Below, piece after piece: positions 1 to 6,711 of a stretch of DNA of 13,596 bases. The notes under the pieces were generated by a model, which searched no databases, was not told the origin of the DNA, and was given only the letters and a program-made list of their open reading frames with translations. The stretch covers positions 1 to 13,596 of the forward strand of contig WBXE01000043.1 in assembly GCA_008932955.1 (NCBI GenBank), written 5' to 3'. Position 1 is the stretch's first letter, and each line of letters starts with the position of its first letter. Both the position numbers and the translations under genes were made by a program. The DNA comes from Verrucomicrobiota bacterium (lineage in GTDB: Bacteria; Verrucomicrobiota; Verrucomicrobiia; Verrucomicrobiales; Akkermansiaceae).

Positions 1-1
1 G

Positions 2-163
2 GTGGCGCTGCGCGTCCGCAGCTCCGGCGGACTGGACTTTGCCGTCACCATGCCGGAATCCGCCCGCGAGGCGCTGGTCTCCGGCCGCTGGGATCCCATC
101 CAGGAATTGTTGGATAATAGCCCAGCCATCGAGGCCAAGGCCGCAGAATTGCATTATGCCTAA
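2..163 (+). CDS. C-terminal fragment of an upstream gene, possibly 3-isopropylmalate dehydratase small subunit
   Basis: An open frame enters from the left edge and runs 53 codons to TAA at 161-163. The tail contains F-A-V-T-M-P-E-S-A-R-E-A-L-V-S-G-R-W-D-P followed by IQELL and an Ala-rich end. The pattern F-x-x-x(5)-R-x-x-L-x-x-G-x-x-D-x-I-x-x-L-L resembles the C-terminus of LeuD (isopropylmalate isomerase small subunit, leucine synthesis), but only the last helices are present, so the identification is tentative. Its stop overlaps the ccoG start by 8 bases (156-163), which suggests translational coupling with ccoG. Confidence 0.5.
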   Translation: MALRVRSSGGLDFAVTMPESAREALVSGRWDPIQELLDNSPAIEAKAAELHYA

Positions 164-1565
164 AACGTCGCAGCCGAATCTAACTAGTGTAACCACGATC
201 AATCAAGATGGATCGAGGAATTTCCTCCATCCGGCCGATGTGAGCGGGTTCTGGGCTCGCATCAGGACACTGGTTGGCTGGCTCCTCATCGGGATTTACG
301 TCGCCGTGCCGTGGATTCCCGTCAATGGTTATCCGGTGGTGTTTCTCGATGTGGAAAATCGCCTGTTCCATCTATTCGGACTAACCCTGGTGCCGCAGGA
401 CATGTGGGTGATGTTTTTTGCGGTCACCGGCATGGGCTTCGGGTTGTTTTTTATCACCTCGCTGCTGGGCCGGGTGTGGTGCGGCTGGGCGTGTCCGTAC
501 ACGGTGTTTTTGGATCACATCTATCGGCGCATCGAACGCTGGATCGATGGCGATGCGCAGGCCCGCCGCAAACTCGATGCCGCCCCATGGACGCCCACCA
601 AAATCCTTAAGCGCAGCTTCAAGCACCTGCTCTTTGCCGGCATCGCCGCCCTCATTGCCCACGTGTTCCTCTCGTACTTCGTGTCCTTGCCCCGCCTCTA
701 CCGCTTCATGCAAGAAGGCCCCCTGCAACATGCCACCGCCTTCGGCATCATCGTTTTCCTTACCCTCATCTTGTGGTTCTGTTTCGGCTACTTCCGCGAA
801 CAATTCTGCATCATCATGTGTCCTTACGGCCGCCTCCAAAGCGCCATGACCGATAGCGACACAGTCATCGTCGGCTACGATGCTAAACGCGGCGAACCGC
901 GCGGCCAGCTAGGCCGCACCACCGGCGCTTGCGTCGATTGCCACCGCTGCGTCCAAGTGTGCCCCACCGGCATCGACATCCGCGACGGCTTGCAACTCGA
1001 ATGCATCGGCTGCACCGCCTGCATCGATGCCTGCGATGATATTATGACCAAAGTGGGACAGCCCACCGGTCTCATTCGCTACGATTCCCAAAACGGCTTT
1101 GACGGCAAACCCAAGCGCATTCTGCGCCCGCGCATCTTTGCCTACTCGGTGCTGGCGCTGCTAGGCTTGCTGGCCATGACTATAGTCGCTTGGATCAAGA
1201 TGACGCCTTACACCATCTCCTTGTCGCGGGTTGGCGGGGTGGGGTTTGCCAGCGATGCGGATGCGGTGAGCAACATCTATCTGCTGCGCGTGCAAAACAA
1301 ACGCAACCAACCGGCCACCCTCACCGTCAGTTTAGCCGCAGACTCCCCCGCAGGCTATCAACTCAGTGGTGGCGAGCAGTCGTTCACCATCGAAGCGCTC
1401 GGCGAACTCACCCGCACCTGTGTGATCTTCGCACCGCTCGCCAGCTACCACGGCAGCAGCGATATCTCCCTGCAAATCCTCGCCGAACCAGGCCATGCCA
1501 CCCTCAAAAAATCCACCCGTTTCCTAGGCCCCAATCCCAACACGGTGACGCCAGCGCCCCGCTAA
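156..1565 (+). CDS. ccoG: Cytochrome c oxidase accessory protein CcoG (RdxA/FixG-type polyferredoxin)
   Basis: Membrane 4Fe-4S protein of the FixG/CcoG family. Family knowledge links it to maturation of cbb3-type cytochrome oxidase, probably through copper reduction or delivery to CcoN. The 469 residues match the usual family length. About five membrane helices lie near residues 38-60, 83-106, 158-180, 190-212 and 328-352. Cysteine motifs are CGWACP (C109, C113), CIIMCPYG (C218, C222), and two ferredoxin clusters, C259-x2-C262-x2-C265-x3-C269-P and C283-x2-C286-x2-C289-x3-C293. The roughly 115-residue C-terminus is the Ig-like domain of this family. The ATG at 156 is preferred over in-frame ATG 39, because the extra 39 residues would lie over the upstream gene and are not family-like. 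A small membrane protein follows 20 bases downstream. No oxidase subunits are visible. Confidence 0.95.
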   Translation: MPKTSQPNLTSVTTINQDGSRNFLHPADVSGFWARIRTLVGWLLIGIYVAVPWIPVNGYPVVFLDVENRLFHLFGLTLVPQDMWVMFFAVTGMGFGLFFITSLLGRVWCGWACPYTVFLDHIYRRIERWIDGDAQARRKLDAAPWTPTKILKRSFKHLLFAGIAALIAHVFLSYFVSLPRLYRFMQEGPLQHATAFGIIVFLTLILWFCFGYFREQFCIIMCPYGRLQSAMTDSDTVIVGYDAKRGEPRGQLGRTTGACVDCHRCVQVCPTGIDIRDGLQLECIGCTACIDACDDIMTKVGQPTGLIRYDSQNGFDGKPKRILRPRIFAYSVLALLGLLAMTIVAWIKMTPYTISLSRVGGVGFASDADAVSNIYLLRVQNKRNQPATLTVSLAADSPAGYQLSGGEQSFTIEALGELTRTCVIFAPLASYHGSSDISLQILAEPGHATLKKSTRFLGPNPNTVTPAPR

Positions 1566-1585
1566 TGTAGTTATCCATCAAAGCC

Positions 1586-1777
1586 ATGTTCCGCTTCATC
1601 TCGCGCCATCCCTGGATCTATGTGGTTCTCGCCTTTGTGCTGGTCATCGTCTCCTGGGTCGCTCTCCTCATCATCGTCTCCCGCCACCCCAATCCTGAAT
1701 TCAAAGCAACCATGGAAAGAAACAATAGAAACAATAGAAACAATAGCCACCACGGATTACACGGAATGCACGGATAA
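1586..1777 (+). CDS. Small single-pass membrane protein downstream of ccoG
   Basis: A 63-residue product with a basic N-terminus (MFRFISRHPW), one strong hydrophobic helix at about residues 10-32 and then RHPNPEF. The start lies 20 bases after the ccoG stop on the same strand, so it is probably co-transcribed with ccoG and may take the place of the short membrane partners (CcoH/CcoS-like) found in oxidase assembly clusters; that role is inferred from position only. The last ~20 residues (N- and H-rich) are encoded by a 9-base tandem repeat and a dispersed repeat, so the original C-terminus has probably been replaced. I do not recognise a named family. Confidence 0.6.
   Translation: MFRFISRHPWIYVVLAFVLVIVSWVALLIIVSRHPNPEFKATMERNNRNNRNNSHHGLHGMHG
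1719..1745 (+). repeat. Three tandem copies of GAAACAATA
   Basis: The 9-base unit GAAACAATA occurs three times in a row at 1719-1727, 1728-1736 and 1737-1745. Because the unit is a multiple of three it keeps the frame of the small membrane protein and adds Asn/Arg-rich residues (NNRNNRNN). A variable copy number in related strains would be expected. Confidence 0.9.
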
Positions 1778-1885
1778 TAAACGAGTTGTGCAATTCATGG
1801 CATTCACTTTTAGGATGAGTCGAATACTTGATAGATGGCAGCCATCTTTTCCGTGCAATCCTCTTCAATCCGTGAAATCAGTGGT
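1749..1885. repeat. Inverted pair of the ACCACGGATnACACGGA dispersed repeat
   Basis: The left arm (1749-1774) begins ACCACGGATTACACGGA and ends TGCACGGA. On the right, TCCGTGCA (1850-1857) and TCCGTGAAATCAGTGGT (1869-1885) are its reverse complement, with 15 of 17 and 8 of 8 matches and an 11-base insertion between the two blocks. A further same-strand copy lies at 2719-2741. The element could fold into a long imperfect hairpin between the small membrane protein gene and the TauE/SafE gene. No protein-coding content is seen in the loop. Confidence 0.75.
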
Positions 1886-1927
1886 TGAAAAAACCCACAG
1901 CAACCCCATCCTTCGGCCATTTTTAGA

Positions 1928-2665
1928 ATGAGTGAAATCCACACCACCCTCGCCGCGCTAGTCACCGGACTGGCCACCAGCTTCCACTGCGTAGGCATGT
2001 GCGGACCAATCGCCTGCGGCCTGGGCAATCTAGCCAAAACGGAGAGTCAGCGGCTGGTCTCGGCCACGCTCTACCATGGCATGCGGCTCACGTCCTACGC
2101 CAGCATCGGCGCCATCTGCGGCGCGATCGGCCAGCAGCCGCTCAAATGGTATTTTGGATCACCGGCCGTGATGCTGCCGTGGATCATGATCGTGGTCTTG
2201 CTGATGATGGGCTTGGGCCTTGACAAGCAAGTTCCTCGTCCTGCGTTCTTGAACCGCTTCACTGCCCGCGTCCGCTTCAAAGTTGGCAGGTATTCCGCGT
2301 ATGGCGCGGCCATGGCGATGGGCTTGCTCACCCCAATTCTCCCTTGCGGCCCTCTCTATATGATATTTGGCAGCTCTCTGCTCGCTGGATCCGCCGCCAG
2401 GGGAGCCGAGTTTACGCTCGCCTTTGGCCTGGGCACCGTGCCCTTGCTGTGGCTCGCCCAACAGCAATTCCACCGCATCCAGGCGCGCCTCACGCCCACC
2501 GCGATGAACCGCCTGCGCCGGGGGCTGGCCATCGCTACCGCGCTGCTGCTGGCATGGCGCCTCCAAAGTACGATTCCAGCAACTTGGTATGGCAACCCCA
2601 CCCCTCCCCAACCCGCCGCCAACGAGTTGCCCACCTGCCCACATTGCAAGCCTACCCCGCCCTAA
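1928..2665 (+). CDS. TauE/SafE-family (DsbD_2-like) membrane protein, probable oxidase/copper maturation factor
   Basis: A 245-residue polytopic protein with hydrophobic segments near residues 5-30, 55-70, 80-98, 122-152, 160-178 and 197-212. Two cysteine motifs are visible: SFHCVGMCGP (C21, C25) and LTPILPCGPLY (C140). Paired CGP motifs of this kind mark the DsbD_2 / 'sulfite exporter TauE/SafE' family, members of which sit beside ccoG and ccoS in many genomes and are thought to move electrons or copper for oxidase assembly. The C-terminus carries PTCPHC (C237, C240), a possible metal or redox site after the last helix. The ATG at 1928 directly follows the repeat element; no good ribosome binding site is seen. 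Confidence 0.85.
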   Translation: MSEIHTTLAALVTGLATSFHCVGMCGPIACGLGNLAKTESQRLVSATLYHGMRLTSYASIGAICGAIGQQPLKWYFGSPAVMLPWIMIVVLLMMGLGLDKQVPRPAFLNRFTARVRFKVGRYSAYGAAMAMGLLTPILPCGPLYMIFGSSLLAGSAARGAEFTLAFGLGTVPLLWLAQQQFHRIQARLTPTAMNRLRRGLAIATALLLAWRLQSTIPATWYGNPTPPQPAANELPTCPHCKPTPP

Positions 2666-2713
2666 CCGCTACGCCTGCACCCGATACCCGAGGCGGAAAT
2701 CTGCAATTCGATC

Positions 2714-3478
2714 ATGCAACCACGGATGACACGAATGAATGCCGAGGTCCCGCCAGGCATCGCCCTGTTTGACCTAGATGGAACGCTGCTGGCCTGGGAC
2801 ACCCAGTTGTTGTTCCGCCATCACGTCATCCGCCGCGAGCCCTGGCGCGCGCTGTTGCTGCCGGTGTTTCTCGGCTCGCTCGCTCTCTTGCCCATCCTCA
2901 AGCTCGGCGGCCTCAAACGCGCGTTTCTAAGCTACCTCTGGCGCATGCCAGCTCCAACCCTCGCTGCCCACGCCCGCGCCTTCGCCGCCGCCATCGTCCC
3001 CACCTTCTATCCGGAACTCCGGGAGGCACTGGAAAACCACCGCAGACAAGGCCATTTCCTCATCCTCAGCTCCGCCAGCCCGGAATCCTATGTCGCCGAG
3101 ATCGGCAGAGTCCTTGGCTTCGACCTCGCCCTTGGCACCGCTCTGGCTCCCGCTCCCACCTGCCCGCTATTGCCCAAATTGGTCAATCACAAGGGCGCGG
3201 CCAAGGTCGATCGCTTGTACCAATTGCTCCCATCCTCCTACTTCGCCGGTGGCAAATTACTCCACTCCCACGGCTATACCGATAGCCGTGCGGATTTGCC
3301 CATGCTCGCACTTTGCCACGCCGCCAGCGTAGTCAATCCCGATGCCGCCCTCGCCACTTTGGCGCACACCGCGGGTTGGCAGATTCTGCGCCCACCCCGC
3401 CCGTGGCGCAACCGCGCCGACTTCTGGCGCCAGACACTCGCCTTCCTAACAGGCGGGAAAACACAAGACACAAGATAA
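2714..3478 (+). CDS. HAD-IB family phosphatase (phosphoserine phosphatase-like)
   Basis: A 254-residue haloacid dehalogenase-superfamily hydrolase. Motif I is DLDGT, with nucleophile D20 and acid/base D22. Motif II is LILSSAS, with Ser119 or Ser120. The motif III lysine is K160 or K164 (NHKGAAK), and motif IV is YTDSRADLPML (D190, D194). A hydrophobic helical stretch near 46-66 lies in the cap region. The arrangement fits the HAD-IB group (SerB-like; several act on phosphoserine or lipid phosphates), but the substrate cannot be read from sequence. Three in-frame starts exist (2714, 2726, 2735). The first ~8 codons fall in a dispersed repeat, so ATG 2735 may be the ancestral start. The last residues (KTQDTR) come from an ACACAAGACACAAGA repeat. 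The gene starts 48 bases after the TauE/SafE stop. Confidence 0.85.
   Translation: MQPRMTRMNAEVPPGIALFDLDGTLLAWDTQLLFRHHVIRREPWRALLLPVFLGSLALLPILKLGGLKRAFLSYLWRMPAPTLAAHARAFAAAIVPTFYPELREALENHRRQGHFLILSSASPESYVAEIGRVLGFDLALGTALAPAPTCPLLPKLVNHKGAAKVDRLYQLLPSSYFAGGKLLHSHGYTDSRADLPMLALCHAASVVNPDAALATLAHTAGWQILRPPRPWRNRADFWRQTLAFLTGGKTQDTR
2719..2741 (+). repeat. Partial copy of the ACCACGGATnACACGGA repeat at the phosphatase start
   Basis: ACCACGGATGACACGAATG followed by AATG matches the repeat at 1749-1765 with 15 of 17 identical bases. It supplies two of the three possible ATG starts of the phosphatase gene. Confidence 0.7.
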
Positions 3479-3637
3479 GAGCAAGTCTAGTAGCGATGCA
3501 CCCTATTATCTTAGCTTGCGGCTCCCTGAGAAAATTGAATTAAAACGTTCATTTTCAAAGAGCTGCCAACCACCGGTTTGCATTCTCCCCCTGCCATGTC
3601 CTAGAGCCCTTGAGAGCCCTAATTCATTGCGCATGAG

Positions 3638-3656
3638 CCAGGTTCTTCGGAACCGG
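3638..3656 (+). other. Small hairpin with a TTCG tetraloop
   Basis: GGTTC (3641-3645), TTCG loop (3646-3649) and GAACC (3650-3654) form a perfect stem; CC and GG extend it by two pairs around one bulged A. No T-run follows, so it is not a standard intrinsic terminator. It could be part of a structured RNA or arise by chance. Confidence 0.35.
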
Positions 3657-3817
3657 ATTGACCGACGATTGACGGAGCTTACGTCGATGTCCTCTTCTCC
3701 TCCCGCTTGGTCAGAGGCTCCGCCTCGCTAGATTTTAAGTTACTGCCTGCTCCATACTCGCCCCGGGTTCGGGGCTTGTGTCTTGCAGTCTTGTGCTGTC
3801 ACCCATTCCTCTTGGCG

Positions 3818-3849
3818 CTCCTTTGCGGCCTTTGCAACTCTGCGGCAAA
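3818..3849 (+). repeat. CTTTGCGGCC-type dispersed repeat, plus orientation
   Basis: The segment CTCCTTTGCGGCCTTTGCAA continues to TGCGGCAAA at 3849. Its inverted counterpart lies at 4526-4555, on the other side of the 111-residue gene. The pair aligns with two single-base gaps and a few mismatches. Confidence 0.65.
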
Positions 3850-3967
3850 TCTCCAAGTGAATCGGGAAGAATTTTCCCGCCCTCGATTTCTTCCGCCCTA
3901 CGCCTGTCATTGTCTCGCCACGGACCCCGGCATTTTGAGAGATACCTTTTTAATTGAAATCCGCCAA

Positions 3968-3987
3968 ACCATACTCTATGGGTATGG
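3968..3987. promoter_or_regulatory. Possible operator palindrome upstream of the 111-residue gene
   Basis: CCATAC (3969-3974) and GTATGG (3982-3987) are exact reverse complements around a 7-base spacer. A TTGAAA hexamer sits about a dozen bases upstream and could serve as a -35 box, but no clear -10 is present. The start at 4169 is about 180 bases away, so a regulatory role is only a guess. Confidence 0.25.
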
Positions 3988-4168
3988 GTGCGTTTTAACG
4001 TGGCGCTTCTCTCAAAACCCATCCCTCCTGTCACTCCACTAGAAAACCTAATAAAATCAACCCGTCCGGCGATTTTTCCAGGCCCGGCTAATTTCCGCCT
4101 CGACATGCCTCGCGTGCTTCGCGATATTCCACCCTTACTCAATCCCGTTGCAACTTTCGACTCTCATC

Positions 4169-4504
4169 ATGGAAACTCAACTCGTTATCCCGCACTCGGT
4201 AGCTCCGAGCACCATCAATCAATTGCTTGACGCTCTGCGCAAAGTGCATTTCGAACCGAAGCATGAGAGCAAAATGTGGGGCGACTGGATCCATCTCTAC
4301 GGGTTCCGCACCGTCATCAGTATCGAATGCGTCAACGGCGTTTCCCATGCCGCCACCATCGAACACGGCGATGACGAAGACGAAGGCGAGCCCTTGACCT
4401 CTATCCTCCAGGCTTTCGGTAAACTCGGCTGGCACGGCATCGATGAAAATGGCGAGTACCCCTTGGTTTACAAAACCAGCAAGGTCGCCAGCCGACGTGC
4501 CTAG
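4169..4504 (+). CDS. Conserved-looking hypothetical acidic protein, 111 residues
   Basis: Unrecognised family. The ATG at 4169 (METQLVIPHS) is chosen over the in-frame TTG at 4148, which adds seven unconvincing residues. The protein has no signal peptide or membrane helix. It looks like a compact alpha/beta fold: an amphipathic helix at about residues 14-26, strands around 40-64 (WGDWIHLYGF, VISIECVNG), an acidic loop at 68-75 (DDEDEGEP), then a helix and GWHGIDENGEYPL. The ordered mix of hydrophobic and aromatic residues differs from the shadow frames nearby and argues for a real gene. It stands alone between repeat-rich flanks and is convergent with the feo operon. No function can be assigned. 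Confidence 0.7.
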   Translation: METQLVIPHSVAPSTINQLLDALRKVHFEPKHESKMWGDWIHLYGFRTVISIECVNGVSHAATIEHGDDEDEGEPLTSILQAFGKLGWHGIDENGEYPLVYKTSKVASRRA

Positions 4505-4525
4505 ACCTCCTGACTCATATCAAGC

Positions 4526-4555
4526 TTTACCGCAAGTCGCAAGGCCGCAAAGGGG
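4526..4555 (-). repeat. CTTTGCGGCC-type dispersed repeat, minus orientation
   Basis: Read on the minus strand this gives CCCCTTTGCGGCCTTGCGA followed by CTTGCGGTAAA, matching 3818-3849 with two small gaps. Together the two copies form inverted flanks around the 111-residue gene. Confidence 0.65.
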
Positions 4556-4558
4556 CCG

Positions 4559-4634
4559 ATGGGGTCAGTCCCGCTTTTCGAGCATGGAGGTCTCAAAGCG
4601 GGGCCAAATGCTCGAAAAGCGGGACTGACCCCAT
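4559..4634. repeat. Perfect 27-base inverted repeat, REP-like, between convergent genes
   Basis: The left arm 4559-4585 starts ATGGGGTCAGTCCCGCTTTT and ends CGAGCAT; the right arm 4608-4634 is its exact reverse complement, with a 22-base loop. GGGGTCAGTCCC-type palindromes resemble REP elements mobilised by REP-associated tyrosine transposases (RayT/TnpA-REP), though no such gene is in the window. The element begins 8 bases beyond the last stop of the feo operon (minus strand) and 54 bases after the 111-residue gene, so it could act as a bidirectional terminator or mRNA-stabilising hairpin even without a T-run. Confidence 0.85.
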
Positions 4635-4642
4635 GGCACGCA

Positions 4643-4798
4643 TCAGTGCTTTCGGCGGCTGGCTCCGCCGCAACTGCTACAACCGCCGCCGCCGCCGCAG
4701 CTGCCGTGCCGCTTGCGCCGCAGCCAGCGCCGCAGCAACGCCGCGGCGGTGAGCAGCACCAGCACGAAAGCCGTTAGAGATTGCCAGTCAGCGCTCAT
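4643..4798 (-). CDS. FeoB-associated Cys-rich membrane protein
   Basis: A 51-residue product. The short N-terminus (MSADWQS) precedes one transmembrane helix at about residues 8-22, a basic stretch RRWLRRKRH at 23-31 and a glycine/cysteine tail SCGGGGGCSSCGG (C34, C40, C43). This layout is that of the FeoB-associated Cys-rich membrane protein family found downstream of feoB; its role in Fe(II) uptake is not settled, and metal binding by the Cys tail is inferred. The ATG overlaps the feoB stop as TGATG (4796-4800), a typical translational coupling. A longer in-frame extension from 4936 lies within feoB and is rejected. The stop is followed within 8 bases by the large inverted repeat. Confidence 0.85.
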   Translation of the reverse strand: MSADWQSLTAFVLVLLTAAALLRRWLRRKRHGSCGGGGGCSSCGGASRRKH

Positions 4799-6690
4799 CA
4801 GAATCCCAGCAACCTCCCTCCTTGATAGACCAGCAGCGAGGCGCACCACGCAAAGGCGGTCATGAAGGTGAATTGGCCCAAGGCCCAGCGCCACGATGCG
4901 GACTCGCGCGCCACCACCGCCACGGTGGGCAGGCATTGCAGGGCATAGATGTAAAACACCAGCAACGAGATCAACGATAGCGGCGTGAACAAGGGCCGTC
5001 CATCCGGCCAGGTGGCCGCGGCAATTTGCTCGCGCAACATCCCGCGGGTCGTCTGCTTATCGCCGCCATCGCGCACCCGGAACAAAATGGCCATCGAGGC
5101 GTTGAACACCTCGCGCGCCGAGAAAGATGTTAGAACCGCGGTCCCGGTGCGCCCGTCAAAGCCCAGCGGCTTGACCAGCGGCTCAATTAGTACGCCCACC
5201 CGGCCCATCGCGCTGTGGGCGAGTTGGTCGGCGGCGTCACCGCCACTGGATTTTGGATAGGTGCTGAGCGCCCACAACAAAATTGAAATTCCGAGGATCA
5301 AGGTGCCGGCGTTGCGCACAAAGGCCCAAGCCCGCTCCACCACATGCCTAAAAATATAACTCCACTGCGGCATCCGATAAGGCGGCATCTCCAACAAGAA
5401 ATGGCCAGTACTGGCATCCGGCCCGAGCCGTCCGCGCAACACGCGAGCCGCTGCAAACGCACTGAGGGTGCCCAAGGCATAGATGAAAAACAGCACCAGT
5501 GCCTGTTTCCATGAGCCCTCATTTTCATGCAGCAAGAGCGGCACGATCAACAGGTACACCGGTAGCCTAGCCGAACAACTCATCCACGGTGCCACAAAAA
5601 TGGTCACCAAGCGCTCCTTGGCGGAATGAATCGTGCGGGTGGCCATCACTCCCGGAATGGCACAAGCATACGAGCTGAACAACGGCAGAAACGCCTTGCC
5701 ACTCAGCCCGGCCTTGGCCATCACCGCGTCCATCAAAAAGGCCGCGCGCGCCATGTAGCCGGTGCTTTCCAACAGACCGATGAACAGAAACAGCAAGACG
5801 ATTTGCGGCAAGAACATCACCACCCCGCCCACGCCGCCGATCACACCATCAACTAACAGCGAACGCAGGTCGCCGCTGGCCAGCAGGGACGTGACCCATG
5901 CGCCCAGAGCGCCTTGGGCCATCTCGATCCAGCCCATCGGGATTTTAGCAAAACTGAAAATCGACCAGAACACACCCAGCAGAATCGCCACTAAGCACGC
6001 CCAGCCCCACAGCGGATGCAGCAACACCTGATCTGCCCGGTCAGACCCACTGAATTGATGCACCGCAGAACGCCGCGCCGCGAGTTCGCACAGGCGGTTG
6101 ATGTAACTGCGCCGTGCCGCCTCCGGCGCGGTGCCGGGCATGAGCCAGGTGGCGGTGGCGGCATGCGGCAAGGGGAAGCGCAGCGCCTGCTTCAACTCGA
6201 CGATGCCCTTGCCCGAACTGGCTTGCATGGGCAGCACCGGGATGCCGAGTTCGGCGGCGAGCTTGGCTGGATCGAGCCGCAAACCTGAGCGCTCCGCCAC
6301 ATCGACCATATTGAGCGCCAGCACGCAGGGCAACCCGAGCTCCACCACCTGTAGCGCCAGTTGCAAGTGCCGTTCAAGATGAGACGCATCCACCACGCAC
6401 ACCACCACGTCGGGCGGCGCTGCGCCAGGCAGCTTGCCGAGCAGCGCATCCACGGCCACCTTTTCATCGGGCGAGTCCGCCCGCAGCGAGTAGCATCCCG
6501 GCAGGTCGAGCACCCGCAGCTTGCGTCCGTGGGGTGTGAAAAATGTCCCCTCTTTGACGTCCACTGTGACCCCGGAGTAATTGCCCACCCGCTGATTCCC
6601 ACCGGTCAGCGCATTGAACAGCGTGGTCTTGCCGGCATTCGGGTTGCCAAGCAACGCAATGGTCGCGGCAATTTCGGTGGTGGGAGGCAT
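4798..6690 (-). CDS. feoB: Ferrous iron transporter FeoB
   Basis: Inner-membrane Fe(II) transporter with an N-terminal GTPase domain. G1 is GNPNAGKT (residues 15-22), G3 is DLPG (62-65), G4 is NMVD (127-130) and a G5-like ASSGKG lies at 157-162. The membrane part starts near residue 227 and carries the family signatures LPLFSSYACAIPGVMATRT (335-353, Cys343), APWMSCSARLPVY (367-379, Cys372), SFSAREVF (522-529) and YALQCLPTVAVVARE (582-596). At 630 residues it is shorter than many FeoB proteins (700-800), mainly through short loops and no long C-terminal extension. It starts 21 bases after the feoA stop and overlaps the Cys-rich protein gene by one base, so the three genes form one operon. Confidence 0.97.
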   Translation of the reverse strand: MPPTTEIAATIALLGNPNAGKTTLFNALTGGNQRVGNYSGVTVDVKEGTFFTPHGRKLRVLDLPGCYSLRADSPDEKVAVDALLGKLPGAAPPDVVVCVVDASHLERHLQLALQVVELGLPCVLALNMVDVAERSGLRLDPAKLAAELGIPVLPMQASSGKGIVELKQALRFPLPHAATATWLMPGTAPEAARRSYINRLCELAARRSAVHQFSGSDRADQVLLHPLWGWACLVAILLGVFWSIFSFAKIPMGWIEMAQGALGAWVTSLLASGDLRSLLVDGVIGGVGGVVMFLPQIVLLFLFIGLLESTGYMARAAFLMDAVMAKAGLSGKAFLPLFSSYACAIPGVMATRTIHSAKERLVTIFVAPWMSCSARLPVYLLIVPLLLHENEGSWKQALVLFFIYALGTLSAFAAARVLRGRLGPDASTGHFLLEMPPYRMPQWSYIFRHVVERAWAFVRNAGTLILGISILLWALSTYPKSSGGDAADQLAHSAMGRVGVLIEPLVKPLGFDGRTGTAVLTSFSAREVFNASMAILFRVRDGGDKQTTRGMLREQIAAATWPDGRPLFTPLSLISLLVFYIYALQCLPTVAVVARESASWRWALGQFTFMTAFAWCASLLVYQGGRLLGF

Positions 6691-6711
6691 GGCCGTGGTA
6701 GGAGGGATTGT

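Larger units (their letters stand above)
3479..4168. other. 690-base gene-free, repeat-rich stretch
   Basis: No convincing gene on either strand. Open frames here (for example 3735-4142 minus and 3707-4042 plus) have no family-like residues. The stretch holds an 11-base CTTGTGTCTTG (3775-3785) inverted relative to ACACAAGACACAAGA at 3461-3475; a GCCCC/GGGGC hairpin around 3760-3775; a CTTTGCGGCC-type repeat at 3818-3849; a UUCG hairpin at 3638-3656; and a CCATAC/GTATGG palindrome at 3969-3987. I see no RNase P, tmRNA, SRP or 6S hallmark. The likeliest reading is an accumulation of degraded repeats plus the 5' region of the 111-residue gene. Confidence 0.6.

Noticed and set aside
39..155. N-terminal extension of ccoG from ATG 39
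   Set aside because: The 39 extra residues lie over the upstream gene's frame, and the family N-terminus fits ATG 156.
1719..1886. CRISPR-like array
   Set aside because: The repeats are a 9-base tandem without spacers and one inverted pair; no regular repeat-spacer pattern exists anywhere in the window.
3735..4142. 135-residue minus-strand open frame and 3707-4042 plus frame in the gene-free stretch
   Set aside because: Composition is basic and disordered, no start context or motif, and the DNA is made of repeats.
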